From: Entoloma clypeatum
Taxonomy: Eukaryota > Basidiomycota > Agaricomycetes > Agaricales > Entolomataceae
Length of the DNA stretch: 64,000 nucleotides
Assembly (NCBI GenBank): GCA_963565915.1
Contig: OY751494.1
Coordinates: 2,108,001 to 2,172,000 of the forward strand
Reading direction: 5' to 3'
Shown: positions 1-12,188 of the stretch, in pieces
How the letters are laid out: each line of letters begins with the position of its first letter
Position numbering within the stretch: position 1 is the first letter of the stretch
Made by a program: the position numbers and the translations under genes
Notes under the pieces: generated by a model
The model's database searches: none
Told to the model about the DNA's origin: nothing
Seen by the model: only the letters and a program-made list of their open reading frames with translations

Positions 1-785
1 CCTCGTCCCCTGTACGGGTTGTAACCCCCATGGCCCCCTCTATACCCGCCTCGATAACCCCCCCGATAACCACCGCGGCCACGTCGGTTGAAACCCGGGA
101 CGTTCGTACGCTTTGCTGTTACCTGAGAACACGTCTAGGGTGAGGTGAGGTTCTAAGAGATGTGACGTTCCGCCTACTTTTATCAATCGGCCACGGAATA
201 ACGAATTGTCCATGGCCATCGCTGCGTCTATGTGCTCAGGCTCTGAAAATTCGACATAGGCGTACCTACGAGGTCAAAGCCGATGAACACTCTGATTACT
301 CACACGAGCTGAAATACATACCCTTTCGGGTGACCCGTGAATTTATCGCAGAGTATCGTCACTCGGTTGATGGTCCCACAGGACTGGAAGTGAAGTTGTA
401 TTTCCTCTGGCGTTGCGCTGTAGTCCACCTGGACCGGTCCGCATTAGTAACAAAAGACAGATATCGGGAGGAGTGACACACATTGCCAACATAGATACTC
501 CGACCGTCAGCGGCAAGTTTATCCTCCTCAGTCTCCATTGGCACCCCCTCGTCGGTACCCCCTGTATTGCTTGCCTGCTCAGCTGCAGCCTGTAGTTCGC
601 GCAGTTTCTTGGCTTCCTTCTCCATCTCCTCCACTCTCTGCTTCATCAACATGATTTCCTGTGACACGAAAAATCAGGACGGTATTGTGCGCGCTGGACG
701 GTGCCAATACCTTGGTCTCTGCCTCTTCGCCATCATCAATAATAGGTTCGTCCACGGCTGCTGGTGTAGTTTCGACGTCGGCCAT
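1..785 (-). CDS. Polyadenylate-binding protein 2-like (PABPN1/Pab2), C-terminus cut by window edge
   Basis: Nuclear poly(A)-binding RRM protein; PABPN1/Pab2 family members bind growing poly(A) tails and act in 3'-end processing and exosome-linked RNA turnover. The start ATG is at 783-785 on the minus strand. An acidic N-terminus ([14 protein letters not shown]) is followed by a short coiled coil ([17 protein letters not shown]), then one RRM with RNP2 (SIYVGNV) and RNP1 (KGYAYVEF), then a Gly/Arg/Tyr-rich tail still open at position 1. This coiled coil, single RRM, RGG-tail order is diagnostic of the family. At least three short GT-AG introns split the gene; one falls inside RNP1 and rejoins the motif exactly. 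The exon sum fits the usual 160-200 aa. The stop lies outside the window. Confidence 0.9.
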
Positions 786-1207
786 CTTTCAAACGTTGCA
801 GGATGTTCGCAACGTTTTGCAACCAAATAGAGGCACGTGAAGGAGTGGCTGTGTCACATTACTCGGGTCACGTTATTCGCACGCAAACAATGATTGATGT
901 ATGGTGACCGCCGGGATCAAGGATCAGGGGCCTCATATGCGCAGAATGGTGGTGGACATCTCCCCAAAATTTTGAGGGAATTGGGTTCTGTTGAGCCACG
1001 GCGCCCTGGAAGCGCGTGGGCATTGTGAAGATTCACAGCCACCTGACCGCGTGGATGTGCAATTTTGGGCAAGGAGGGGGATAAAAAGGAGGGACAAGGC
1101 TGAACACGGCAACTCCACTGACAACGCTCGTCCCCACTACACCTTCGCTGTTCACGGCCCGGGGTTGCTCTGCACGTGCTGCCTTTAATACATACTCTGA
1201 CCCAACC
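786..1207. promoter_or_regulatory. Divergent intergenic region between the Pab2-like gene and the Zn2Cys6 factor
   Basis: This 422-bp stretch separates two divergently transcribed start codons. No coding potential with splice support is visible in it. It must hold both promoters and both 5' leaders. No clear TATA box or named operator was recognised. Confidence 0.5.
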
Positions 1208-4200
1208 ATGACCAAGCCAGACGACGCCGCCATGAAGAAGAAACGCGATGAGGATCCTGTCCCCTCACCCACCGGCCAGAAACCAGTCCAACTTCAACGA
1301 AGAAGGGTCTGGAGGGCATGCGAGAGCTGCAGGTCTGTATATTCCCTCATTCACAAGAATCCCACCTGCATCTCTCGTTCTCAGACGGAAAAAGATCAAA
1401 TGCGATGGATGTGAACCCACATGTTCTCAGTGTGCCACATCGAGCTCGCAATGCACCTGGCTGCAGACAAAAGACCGTGCTGCACTCAGTCGACAGTATG
1501 CTCCCCCCCCTCCCCTCTCGGCCCGTCGCACCAACTCACCCGATCATCAGCTATGTACAGGAGCTCGAAGCACGTCTGCTTCACATGGAGTCTCTCTTTA
1601 CTCAGATCGCCCCCGTCTTAGAGCAGTTGGGCCCTACCCCTGGTGGCTTGCCGTCGGGATCTTCCAATGCCGCAAACTCAACACCAGACCCTGAAAACTT
1701 CCAGCCCATTTCACCTCCATCCGTCCCAAAGCATGCCCCTCCCGAGGTTTCGACCCCGGTTAAAGCTGAAGATGATTTTAGCGAGTCGTTCGGCCAGTTG
1801 GCTCTCGACGAGTATGGCCACATGCGATGGATTGGTGGCTCGTCGACCATGTCTTTGATTCAATCTTTTCGGGCTATAACGTCTTCCCCACTCCATCGAA
1901 TTTCTCCAATGGAGGAGGACCCCCATGCTCCTGGGCCCAGTATCAACAAACTTTATTTTCCTGCTTCTGTTTTCTTTGGCAAGGTCCAAGCTCTTCCAGG
2001 TCCAGAAGAGGTCGAATATCCCGAGAGAGATCTTGCCGATAAACTGGTGCGTACTTGTTGCCCTGATCCCTTAATCAAGCTGACTTGAGTGCAAGGTCGA
2101 GGCTTATTTCTCGCGCTTCCACTTCCTCATGCCTGTGATAGACAGACCGTCATTCTTACGACAGTACAAAAATGTAATGGACAACAGGAACAATTTCGGC
2201 ATTGCTCGCTCCGAAGCACCCTTTCTTGCCCTGCTCTTTGCTGTCTTCGCTTGTGCCGCTCACCTTGTACAGGATTCCCGTCTCACAACAGGGGAACGTG
2301 CTGACGACGGTGGCATGGGTATGGTATACTATGAAAGGTGCGTAGGGGCACAAGACTCTTTTGTTCCGCCCTCACCGTGCGAAATTCAGAGCTTTGGTTT
2401 TGCAATATATCAGCCATCCACTCATCCAAATGGCACATGTGCAATGCTTTATATTAATGTCGTCATTCTTATGCTCCATCAATTGTTTACCTCAAGCATG
2501 GATTCTCATCGGTCAAGCTGTCCGTACTGCTCAAGATCTGGGTCTTCATGTCAGCTGCCTTGTGATCTTAGTGTCCTCATCCAACTGACTCACGCTCAGC
2601 GTTCTCCGCGCCGACTTCTGCTCACCCCCGTAGAAAAGGAGACAAGAAGAAAAGTGTGGTGGGGCGTCTATGCATTAGACCGCATGCTCGCTCTTGCCTT
2701 GGGCCGTCCCCTGGGTATTAATGACCCCGATTGCGATGTTGAACAACCAGTCGAGGTTGACGATGATGACCTTCCCGAATACTTTACTGGCGCAACAATG
2801 TCGCAACGGAAACCAGCCCTCATGACTGGCATTGTTGCTTTGAACAAGCTCTACGAGATCGGCGGCCGAGTCCTACGCCAGGTTTATGGCTTGGATGTTT
2901 GCAGAGACAATCTGGAGCCGGAAAAGAAAGCTGAACTGCAGCGTATTGTCGAGTCTCTCGACAACGAACTCACTCAATGGTGTGAGGCGCTGCCTGCAGT
3001 GTTTAAATCACAATCAGAGACAGACGAACAGGTCTCGATGGGTGCAGTACTATGCAGCCACTATTATTCTATACTGACCACTCTTCATCGAAACCTCTTG
3101 CCGGTAAAACGTGATCAGCCGCAACTACCTTCTGCCAAATCGACCATAAAGGCAGTCTCCTCAGCACGCTCTTGCATTCGTTTGGCCCCGTCCATGAGAC
3201 ATGTTGTACCACCTTCTCACCATCTAGCCTTCTTTATCCAGCACCTCTTCAGTTCAGCTGTTATCCTTTTGCTTTATGCTATGCATGCCCCGGAACCGCG
3301 AGCGTCCACGGCTGCCATGGAAGAAGCTAAAAGTTCATTGGCTGCCCTTGAATCATGGGAGGGGAATTGGCCAGGTGCTCGGAAATGCAAGGAATTGCTC
3401 ATTGATCTCACCAATACAGCTAGCGAGGCCATCACCCAAGCTAACGCGCAGATGTCAGTTCCCATCCTCGCTTCACCTCCATCCACTGCCGCACAACCGC
3501 AGCGTCGGCGTTCGGTAACCATCGCATCGGCAGCATCGAATCCCGGACCAGGGCGCGTCGTCAAACCTCGATCATCAAGAAGGAATCCATCTCGCGATCC
3601 GAGCGTCAGTTCATCTCGTCGTCTGGCAGCTGTTTCCCCGTATCGAGTCGATTGTAAGCTTTCCTACCAAATGTCACCGCATATTTTCACAATAAATACC
3701 TTTCATAGCGGCCCAGCGGGCGAGATCATCTTCCCGCAAGCGCGGTCATGAGGAGCACGATTCCATTGATCGTGGGGGACGCTACTATCAAACTTTTGCG
3801 ACCTCAACCTCAACCTCAAGCCCGCACAGCTCACCAGATACGGGCAATCTCCCCTCGCCTTCTATGTCTGCCATGGAGGACCTTGAAGCTAGTCCTAAGA
3901 CATCTAGTTCCACCCCTTATAGCTTTACTTCACCCCACATATCGGGGTTGCCACCTACTCCTCACTTGGACTATGAGTTTGGTATTCAACCGAGTCCTCT
4001 CAGCCAATCTAGTTCCCAATGGAATCACAATGAGAATCGTCGCGGGCTAGACTTCTACGCCTCTGGGTCGTCGGATACAGCAAATTACTCGCAATCATTC
4101 AGTTACACAAACCCACTTGATCCAACGTTTAGTGGATATGATGGTTCGACAGACCTCGCAATGAACAATCTCTCTATGTCGCCTCCCTCATCGGCCTTTG

Positions 4201-4385
4201 CTGCAACAGGCCTCCCATTCCGAGGTCTAGATTACATCAGAAACTATAACCCAGGTGGGTATCTCACCAGCGAAGAGGATTCACTTTGGCAAAGTTATGA
4301 TCCAGGCGCTTTTGGGCTCGATCCAGACTTGCCATTCACCCTGGGCGACACCCCTCTCGATATGCACGACGCAAATCAGACCTAG
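1208..4385 (+). CDS. Zn(II)2Cys6 transcription factor with fungal-specific (Fungal_trans) domain
   Basis: Nuclear DNA-binding regulator. The start ATG is 1208-1210. After a basic N-terminus the binuclear zinc cluster begins as CESCR, and an intron (about 1333-1382) rejoins it as RRKKIKC-DGCEPTCSQC, giving the full six-cysteine pattern. A coiled-coil linker follows (YVQELEARLLHMESLF), typical of dimerising Gal4-type proteins. The middle-homology Fungal_trans domain starts near MPVIDRPSFLRQY at about 2.13 kb and includes the WWGVYALDRMLALALGRPLGI signature. The tail is Ser/Pro/Thr-rich and ends at a TAG at 4383-4385. At least five short introns are needed, and the alternating open frames agree with GT-AG junctions. 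It resembles XlnR-type regulators in layout, but the target genes cannot be inferred from the sequence. Confidence 0.9.
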
Positions 4386-4719
4386 ACATGATCTTTCTTC
4401 GTTCTCTCTCTCATCACAAAGCGTTTGAACACTTTAATAACCGTAGCACTGTACTTTTAGCCATACTTATGCTTGTTACTCGTTTTCTGAATATTACCAT
4501 CATACGAACGTCCTTACTATATACACACCATTTCTGTGGCCTTTATGTTGGGGATAATAAACGAAGTCCTTGTTACCGACCCAAATAACCAGCTCGACAT
4601 GTGAACGCTTGGCAGTTACCCGGGAAGGTTGCGTGGTTCCGGGTTTGAAGTTGCCGGATCCTACCCCACACTACTTAAAGCACAGTTGGTTTCTGGTTTG
4701 TGCATCCAACCGCCCGAAA

Positions 4720-6798
4720 ATGTCTGCCCATCCTGTTGTCGAATACATTTCTCAAGCCTCATGGGCTATGGCACGTTCTAGTTCTCATCCGATCTAGAAC
4801 CAAATTATTGAAATACATTGAACCAGATTGAAGACAAGTTTTCGCCATATGCGAAGGAGACCCTTGCTAAACTCATAACCTTCCTTGAGGTACGGCTTAG
4901 GCGACTTTGTTGTACCGGACAGGGTCTGATCATTTATGACAGGATGAAATACTCCCCGCAATAAAGCTGGCTCATTCTCAACTGCCGACTGACCCCGAAA
5001 AGAGATGGAAAACAGTCATCCCTGTGATCACGGAGCTCAAGACAAAGGCAAAGAAGCTCGGTCTATGGAACTTGTTCTTAAGCAAGGCACATTACCCCGA
5101 ATTTGGTGTCCCACTCAGCAATTTGGAGGTGAGCTGACGTCGGAGGTTGTTGCTTGAAAATATGCTCAGACCTGCGATGCATAGTACGCGGTAATGGCGG
5201 AGGTCCTTGGTCATGGCGGGCCCTTAGCTTCGGAGGTTGTGAACTGCTCTGCCCCTGACACAGGCAACATGGGTACGACGATAATTTCGATTCGTGATCC
5301 TGTTTATGAACAAATTCTTCAGAGGTCCTGGCACGATATGGTTCCCCTGAGCAACAGAAGCAATGGCTTATTCCCCTACTGAACGGCGAAATTCATTCTG
5401 CGTTTGCCATGACAGAGAAGAATGGTTCGTGTCTTCTGGTTACCTCACCTTCAAACTCAATATATTTGCAGTTGCGTCGTCCGATGCTACTAACATTCGC
5501 ACTTCGATAAGGCGAGAAGGCGATGAGATCGTCATTAACGGGCATAAATGGCGGGTGACTTCCATCTAAATCATCGAGGCACAGGAAGCTAAATGTCTTG
5601 CTACTTGACTAGGTACATCAGTGGTGCTGGCAACCCAAAGACCAAACTGCACCTCGTCATGGGGAAAAGTGATGCAGGAAACAAAAACACTCATGAACAA
5701 CAAAGCGTCGTCATTGTCCCGGCGGGGGCGCCTGGCGTCAAGATCATCCGACCCATGCACGTCTTCGGGTACGACGATGCACCTGAGGGCCACTGCGAGA
5801 TTATTTATGATAATGTCCGCGTCCCTCTGAGCAATCTTGTTCTCGGCTGGGGACGAGGATTCGAAGTATGTCTTCTCGACACAAATCCAAGAAACACGAA
5901 GTACTGACCCACAACTTCTATAGGTCATCCAAGGGCGTCTTGGGTATGTGAGATCGATCTGCTTTATGATGTCAAATGTCTAATTGTATTGGAATAGTCC
6001 CGGGCGCATTCATCATTGCATGCGTACGATAGGTGCAGCTCAGGCGTCCTTGGATCTGATGCTTTTGAGGGTGACTGATCCAGGACGCAAGACGTTCGGA
6101 AAGTATCTGTATGAGCACGGTATGTTCACTATTTCATCTTCATTTCGTGGTGTCTTATATTCTCTACCCACTTAAAGGATCGGTCGTAGGTGACATCGCG
6201 AAGTCGCGGGCTGAAATAGAATCAGCACGACTTCTCGTCTTGAGTGCCGCGCTACAAGTATGTATTCTACCCAGAGGCTGTGTATTTTTGTTGTTGAAAC
6301 TGCCGCCAAGATCGATAAGTATAAGGCGAAAGGCGCTTTGAAAGAGATTGGAATTGCCAAAGTAATTTTTGCTTCTTGTTGCTGATGAAATCATATTCTC
6401 AATCGCCTCAACAGTTCGTCGTGCCCTCGATGGCTCTCGCCGTCATCGATCGAGCAATACAATCTTTCGGCGCGGAGGGTGTATCACAAGATACAGAACT
6501 TGCCTACCGATGGGCAGCATTGCGGACTCTTCGAATTGCAGATGTATGTATCTCATCAGCATGGATTCCGACGATTCAGCTCAACGTCTATCAACCTACA
6601 GGGACCTGATGCAGTTCGTGGCAATTTTTACCATACATACCGTCTTTTCGTTGATCTTTTGTATTTGCATAGGTTCATATCCAGCAAGTCGGTCAAAGGG
6701 AATTAAGGCGTGCGCCTCGTCTCGCACAAAAAGAGACGGAACTCAAGAAGAAAGAGGCGTTGGTGTTTCAGAAGGCAGGGGTAAAGGCTCATCTGTAG
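4720..6798 (+). CDS. Acyl-CoA dehydrogenase family protein (ACAD10/11-like)
   Basis: Predicted FAD flavoprotein that introduces the alpha-beta double bond into acyl-CoA during fatty-acid or amino-acid catabolism, probably in mitochondria or peroxisomes. Spliced exons give an N-terminal helical domain ([15 protein letters not shown]), the FAD/substrate middle domain ([16 protein letters not shown], then [13 protein letters not shown]) and the C-terminal helical domain ([16 protein letters not shown] through RIADGPDAVH). The stop is TAG at 6796-6798. About nine exons are needed. Two junctions are odd. The link from the ATG at 4720 to the second exon (about 4830) has no clean phase-matched GT donor, so the start is tentative. 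One intron (5551-5612) appears to be GC-AG. The family call is secure; the exact 5' end is not. Confidence 0.82.
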
Positions 6799-6949
6799 TT
6801 ATTTTGTTGGACTATATCATGTACAGCTCGAAATAGTAAACTAGTAAAAATCAAGAATCGTCGATGTAGGGTCAAGAAATTTCCAAGTTGACGGATGTTT
6901 GTCAATGCAAGTTGTGTATAAGCAAAAAGTGTCCATCCTCAGTGCCAAT

Positions 6950-7551
6950 ATGTCATACTCGACCATTCTCCAGCGTCCGGTGCATATCGTGGGCAGCCTA
7001 AGACGACATGCATCAACGAAAATTTCGACTGCAAAGTCTCACCGCACCCTCCCCGACGCGAAAATGCGCGCCTTAATTTCCTTATACCATCAAGCCGATA
7101 CATTCATCACGCCTGAAAATCTTTCAAGACGCATAGACGAGGCATTCGTGCCCGACAAGCAGCTAGAAGATAGAACGGGCATTGGTCGTCAAACGATTAG
7201 TCTCTCGGAACTTCGTGAAGCATTGCGCGAGCGTGAGCGCGCGCCGAAAGCTGCTGAATGGGACGACGAAACTTTGATGCCGATGGGTAGAGCGATGTTG
7301 AATGTTCACTGGAGTTCGTTGAAGACGGCGAGGGAATTGAAGGTTGTTGAGGCGCTTTACGGGGTCAACGCCACGCAGGTGGGAGAGGTACTACCGGGCC
7401 TGGAAACCCTTGAGGAGGCGGAGTCAATACCGGAGGGTATGACTGCGGAGACGATGAATGAATACGTTGGAAGGAAACAGTAAGTCGATTGTTGACTTTC
7501 AGTTGCAATATATAACTCATCCTCCCCAGACAAAATCCCCAGCCAACGTAA
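6950..7551 (+). CDS. Conserved hypothetical protein, probably mitochondrial
   Basis: Small protein of about 185 aa with no function I recognise. Upstream in-frame ATGs exist at 6899-6905, but the ATG at 6950 gives a typical mitochondrial presequence: MSYSTILQRP, then basic and hydroxylated residues (SLRRHASTKISTAKSHR) with no acids. The body is soluble and helical, with ISLYHQADTFITPENLSRRIDEAF and a charged segment LREALRERERAPKAAEWDDE. An apparent stop after GRKQ near 7483 is probably intronic: a good GTAAGT donor and CAG acceptor there extend the protein by a few residues to a TAA at 7549-7551. Matrix localisation is inferred only from the presequence. Confidence 0.65.
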
Positions 7552-7639
7552 GGAGACTAAGCACATTTCATGTAATTACCTCAACTATTACATAAAGCGA
7601 GCATCTTATCAGATAGCTACTCTCTCATACACCACCATC

Positions 7640-8983
7640 ATGTTCAGCCTTAGGCGGCTCCAGGCTATGGTCCTCGGCTACGAACAGGACCCAGACACCA
7701 TCCGGGAACAGCTGGAGGCCGCCTCAATCCCAGTAACTTCCGCAGATTGTCGCACTTGTTCAAATCCATGTGAAGAAGGTCCCAACATTCTGCTTATCTG
7801 ATAAAACACACCAAAAATGATTTTCAGGTCACGACTCCTACCCAGACCGCTTCGATGTCGACACAGAGTCTCAGATGCTGGGGTCCATAAAGCCCTACCG
7901 TCGACAGGTTTGTGTGCCAGGCATCCGTCGAGGTCGCTTCTAATAGACCTCCGAACTAGGTCATAATATCCACCGGCAAATCGGACTGGGACAAGGAGGT
8001 CACCGAGACCAAAGGAAGCCTCGCGGCATATCTCTTGGGTGCACAGAACCATGCAAATCTCCCTATCTCTGAGCCGGCGCCCCCAAAATCCAGCGCAAAC
8101 GGCAAGGTGGTCCGTTCAATTGCCGGCGTCTTCCGCTCCACAGATTCGACGAGGATATCAATTTTAAACGGCAGCCACCACACAATGAGCGACGATCTTG
8201 AACTGGAGACAGTCCTGGTTTTCCCTGACTTTACCGTCATGGTAGACATCCCGCGGTCGAGGGAAGGAGCCCAGGCGCTGTGGGAGAACGCAGTTGATCC
8301 AGAAGTTGGCCGTGGTTGCTCTGGCACCCTTCTTGAAAAGAGTCCATTTAAAACATGGGTTCTACCACATTCGTGTGTCATTCTGCTGTGTGAGTCTACA
8401 ATCCGTCTTTATGGGGTGACTGACAGTTTTCTTGGCGGCCAGGTTCACACAGGAAAAGGGACAATCGGTGTGCTATCTCAGCTCCCAAACTAGAAAATGG
8501 TGAGAGTCTCGAGAGTATCATATATCTCCCACGAAGTCATCAGACAGTCTGTAGCCTTCGTTCATTCGTTGCAAGAAAACGGCTGGGCCGCTGATACTCA
8601 CCTTGAATGTCAATGTCTGATGGGTCTGCCACTGGAGGAGCTTCGCGGCACGCCAGAGGAAACCGAACAACACATTCTAAGAGAACTCCAGAGCAGCGCC
8701 AAAGAAAAGCGAGTGCTCATTCTCAAAACTTCACACATTGGCGGCCACAAGTACGTTGGCAACTGTATTGTAAGTCTGAATTACATGTCAGAAAAATCAA
8801 ATCCCACTGTATGCGCAGATATATACCCCTCAAGGCTCTAGCGTTTGGTACGGCCGAGTCTCACCTCACGAGGTCGAATCCATTGTGGCGAACACCATCA
8901 TAAATGGGTTGGTTCTTCCCCCTCTCCTCCGCGGTGGTTTGAATATTTCAAGACCTGGGTGCAAAACACTGAATGATTGGTAG
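7640..8983 (+). CDS. Apd1/sucrase-ferredoxin-like family protein
   Basis: Member of the fungal Apd1 family (Suc_Fer-like), which has a thioredoxin-like ferredoxin fold; yeast Apd1 binds a [2Fe-2S] cluster with Cys and His ligands and affects actin patches and stress resistance. The start is ATG 7640-7642 and the stop TAG 8981-8983. The N-terminal DCRTCSNPCEEG cysteine cluster is interrupted by an intron near 7793-7838. The C-terminal family signature is intact across splices: SHRKRDNRCAISAP, then LKTSHIGGHKYVGNC, then GSSVWYGRVSPHEVESIV, with the expected His and Cys residues. About six exons give roughly 340 aa, the usual size. The precise substrate or partner is unknown. Confidence 0.85.
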
Positions 8984-9275
8984 AGGGGATTCATGTGCAT
9001 CGCATTTCACCTATCTCCTCATCAATCTACCATAATACCTAATACATACCTGTCGCTAAATGCAGCGTGCATAGAACGCTGTACATGTGAATATTACAAC
9101 TGAGGGTGGCTGTGAAGAAGTCCTTGAGAAAAAACCAGTCAAAAATACAACGATAGAATATTGCATGGTGCTGTGTGAAAAGAAAAATTATGATAGATGA
9201 GAGCGAGAAATTAAAATGGAATGCTCCAGGGTCCTAAACATGAGGGGGTCGTTTCCTACTTGCCGCGAATCGATC

Positions 9276-12047
9276 CTACGACATATCGTCGTCCAATCCG
9301 ACAAGTTGCCCTTTCCGCCTGGCATTAGCATACCTCCCGACAGATTTCCCAACTTCATCATATTCGTCCTCTGTCGTAGGCTCCGCGATCTCTTCATCTT
9401 CGACTGCGGCCTCGTTATTGGGCAACTTCGTGAGATGACCTGCGGGTGCGACCACGCTCTCCCCACCAGAGTATGTGAAGCCTCTGAAATTGGCTTGGAC
9501 GCTGTTCGTCAGCGGGCTTCCGACCAACACCTTCTGCTTCTTTTTCTGTTGAATTTGTATTCCTTGCAATCGTCCGCTCGCAGGCGATACGCCGTTGGAC
9601 CCTGGTACATGCTTGGAATCTTTTTCGCAACCCAAGGGCCCGTTTGGCGCGTGTACCATTCCTGAACCGCCTATGGACTGGGAGACCCAACTTTCTGATG
9701 GGTCCTCTTCGTCGAGGTCCATTGCCAGCCCAACCTCCCGGATGTCCGCCGAGGTAAATTCGGGATCGAAATTGCTTGTGGATTCATCCGACTCGACGAC
9801 TGGTTTGAAAGGCGGTGTCACTTGTTTCAATGTTAGTGCTTCCCAATCAATCGTCTTGAAAAACGGGTGCTCTTTGAGTTCAACCGCGTCACGGACGGCC
9901 CCGAGTCGATGATTTGGATTTCGATTAAGAAGCTAATCAATGAGAGAAGAAGTTGATGAATGGAAGGAGAAGGGTCAAAGAGGTTATGCTCACCCCTTTG
10001 ACGAACTGCTTTCCATCTTCACCGATTACACCTTTGGGGAAGCGAATCTTCCCAAAGCAGATATTTTTATACATCTGCTGGGTATCCTCCGCATAGAACG
10101 GACTCCAGCCGCAGCACATCTCAAAGAGTAACACGCCCAAGGACCAAAAGTCCACTATCTTCGAATAACCCTGTTCGGATAACAGGATTTCAGGTGCAAG
10201 ATATTCCGTTGTTCCACAAAAGGTCGTCGTCAATTCATCTGCACGAAGATCGGCCTTGGATAAGCCGAAATCACAAAGTGCTACATGTCCTGTAGCGTCC
10301 AGAAGGATGTTCTCTGGTTTCAAGTCCCTGTGTATATCTGAGTGATGACTGTCGAGGTCGTTTGGAAAGGGTCGACAAACCGGTATACGATGTCAAATTT
10401 GTGCAGGTGCTCAAGTGCTAAGACGAGTTCGGCGATGTAGAATCTCGCCCGTTCCTCGCTGAAGCGTGTCTCGCGCTGCAGATGCCAGAAAAGTTCGCCC
10501 CCGCTCTTGAAATCCGTGACCAGATAAAGATCGGTATCCGTTTGGAAACTAAATTTCAGTCCGACGAGGAAAGGAGAGTCCAGGGAACGCTGGAGAATCT
10601 TGCGTTCCCCGATAGTATGCGCAACTTCTTTTTTGGCCACGATTTCTTTCTTGGATAAGACTTTCATGGCATATATGCGCTTTGTGTCCCTCTTACGCAC
10701 TTGGAAAACCTTCCCGAAAGTTCCTCGGCCGATGAGTTTAAGAAATTCGAAGTCCCTTGGGGTGAGGGCACGTTTCGTCTGAAAGGGGTGATTGAGTTCA
10801 CAGGTCCGCGGCAATGCAGGAAGGGTGATGACGCACTTTGTACTGCTCGAATGTTATCTGCACGCGCATTTCCCCAGTTACAACCTCGTTCTCGAAAGGC
10901 AGCAATCTGAACAGAATGGGATGATATCAGACACCGAGTATGACATCCTCTGTTGCCGACGGGGTGTGTGGAGAAAGAGCGGAATATACTCACTTGTACC
11001 ATTGATCAACAGTGTGTTCGTGTACCAGCGTAGGCTTGATTTGCACGGTCCCCAAAAATCCCAGATCGTCAGCGGTACGATCATAGACGTTGAAAGTGAT
11101 GACGGATTTCTCTGATGTGACATCGCTGGTGGACGAATGAGGGTTATATGGTAGATGCAAAACTGATTGTTTGCTTACAACGAGACTTGGTGTTTCCAAA
11201 CAGGGTTGTGAGCAGAAAGACGACCAAAGAGACCATTGGAGAGCCCTGCGAGAGACTTGCTCGATGAGACTGATGATGCAGGAGATGTGTTGGTGCTCGT
11301 TTTTTCCCGTTTAGCCGTATCGATAGCAGCGGCTTTGCTCCCGATTGCGCCTAGGGCAGAAATGGCATTTGAGGAACCATTGCGGGAGAAATTGGTCGCG
11401 GTGCCCTTGACCTCCCTATCTGTTTCTGCGGTGGGATCTCGACTGACGAATTCGTTTTGTTCGAATTGGACGACGAGGTATGGGCGTGCTGAGGCGGTGC
11501 GTACGTTTAGGCCGCGAGCCTGGATGAGTTTTACATGTATTTGACCCCTTGAAGAGGTGACCTGTGGAGTCGACGTGGCCGTCTGTAGGGAGGGCGATGG
11601 CAAAGATGCTGGGGATTTGTTTGCAAGAGCTCTACGGGAGGGGTCGGGAGGTTGCTGCATGTTGAAATTGAAATCGGGAGCATGAAGAGAAAGCTGGGTT
11701 GTTGGCTGGGCAGGGGGAAGGCCGAGAGTGGGTGTTCCTAACGGGGACGTGACATCGGCGTTGGCCGAATGGCTCAGTCCTGACTGAGGCGTCGTGTGTG
11801 GGGAATGGCCCAGAAGAGGGTGGTACGATGCCGACGTGGGGGTTGTGGGACAACCTGCGGAGGACCTTGACGGACTTGGGGGTGACAGCAGCAAATCGAA
11901 GGGATTGCGGTCATGGTCGCTGGCCACTGCCTTGGGGGTGAGCTGGCCGAGGGGTGTGGTGGGCCAGAGCTTGATCATGGCCTTTTGGATGATGAGATAT
12001 GAGAGCTTGAGAGGGACCTGTGGAGCTGCCACCGCTCTCCGCTCCAT
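9276..12047 (-). CDS. AGC-family Ser/Thr kinase with N-terminal C2 domain (Ypk/Akt type)
   Basis: Predicted TORC2/PDK1-regulated AGC kinase. The ATG at 12047 is chosen because the open frame further upstream begins with GTG. The N-terminal half holds a Ser/Pro-rich region and a C2 domain (HVKLIQARGLNVR, PYLVVQFEQNEFV, NPVWKHQ, ITFNVYDRTADDLGFLG). The C2 domain is split by a Ser-rich insert of about 80 residues. The kinase domain has the glycine loop GRGTFGKVFQV, lysine MKVLSKKEI, catalytic loop YRDLKPEN (rejoined across an intron), DFG, activation loop TTTFCGTTEYLAPE with a PDK1-type Thr, and an AGC tail ending in a hydrophobic motif FRGFTYS followed by an acidic end. About seven exons. The C2-AGC order matches basidiomycete Ypk1/Gad8-like kinases. 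Confidence 0.9.
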
Positions 12048-12188
12048 AGTCACGTTCACCCTCTCTCTCCCAATCTTTACTTATAAACGTCCTTATCTCA
12101 CCAGCCCTTTTATATACTTATATGTACGCCCCTGTCCATTCAATGGCTATGTCGGCCGCCCCTCCTCCCCACACCCACCGCGCTGCCG

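Noticed and set aside
162..476. Plus-strand frame over the Pab2-like gene
   Set aside because: It begins with GTG and is antisense to the RRM exons, with no domain of its own.
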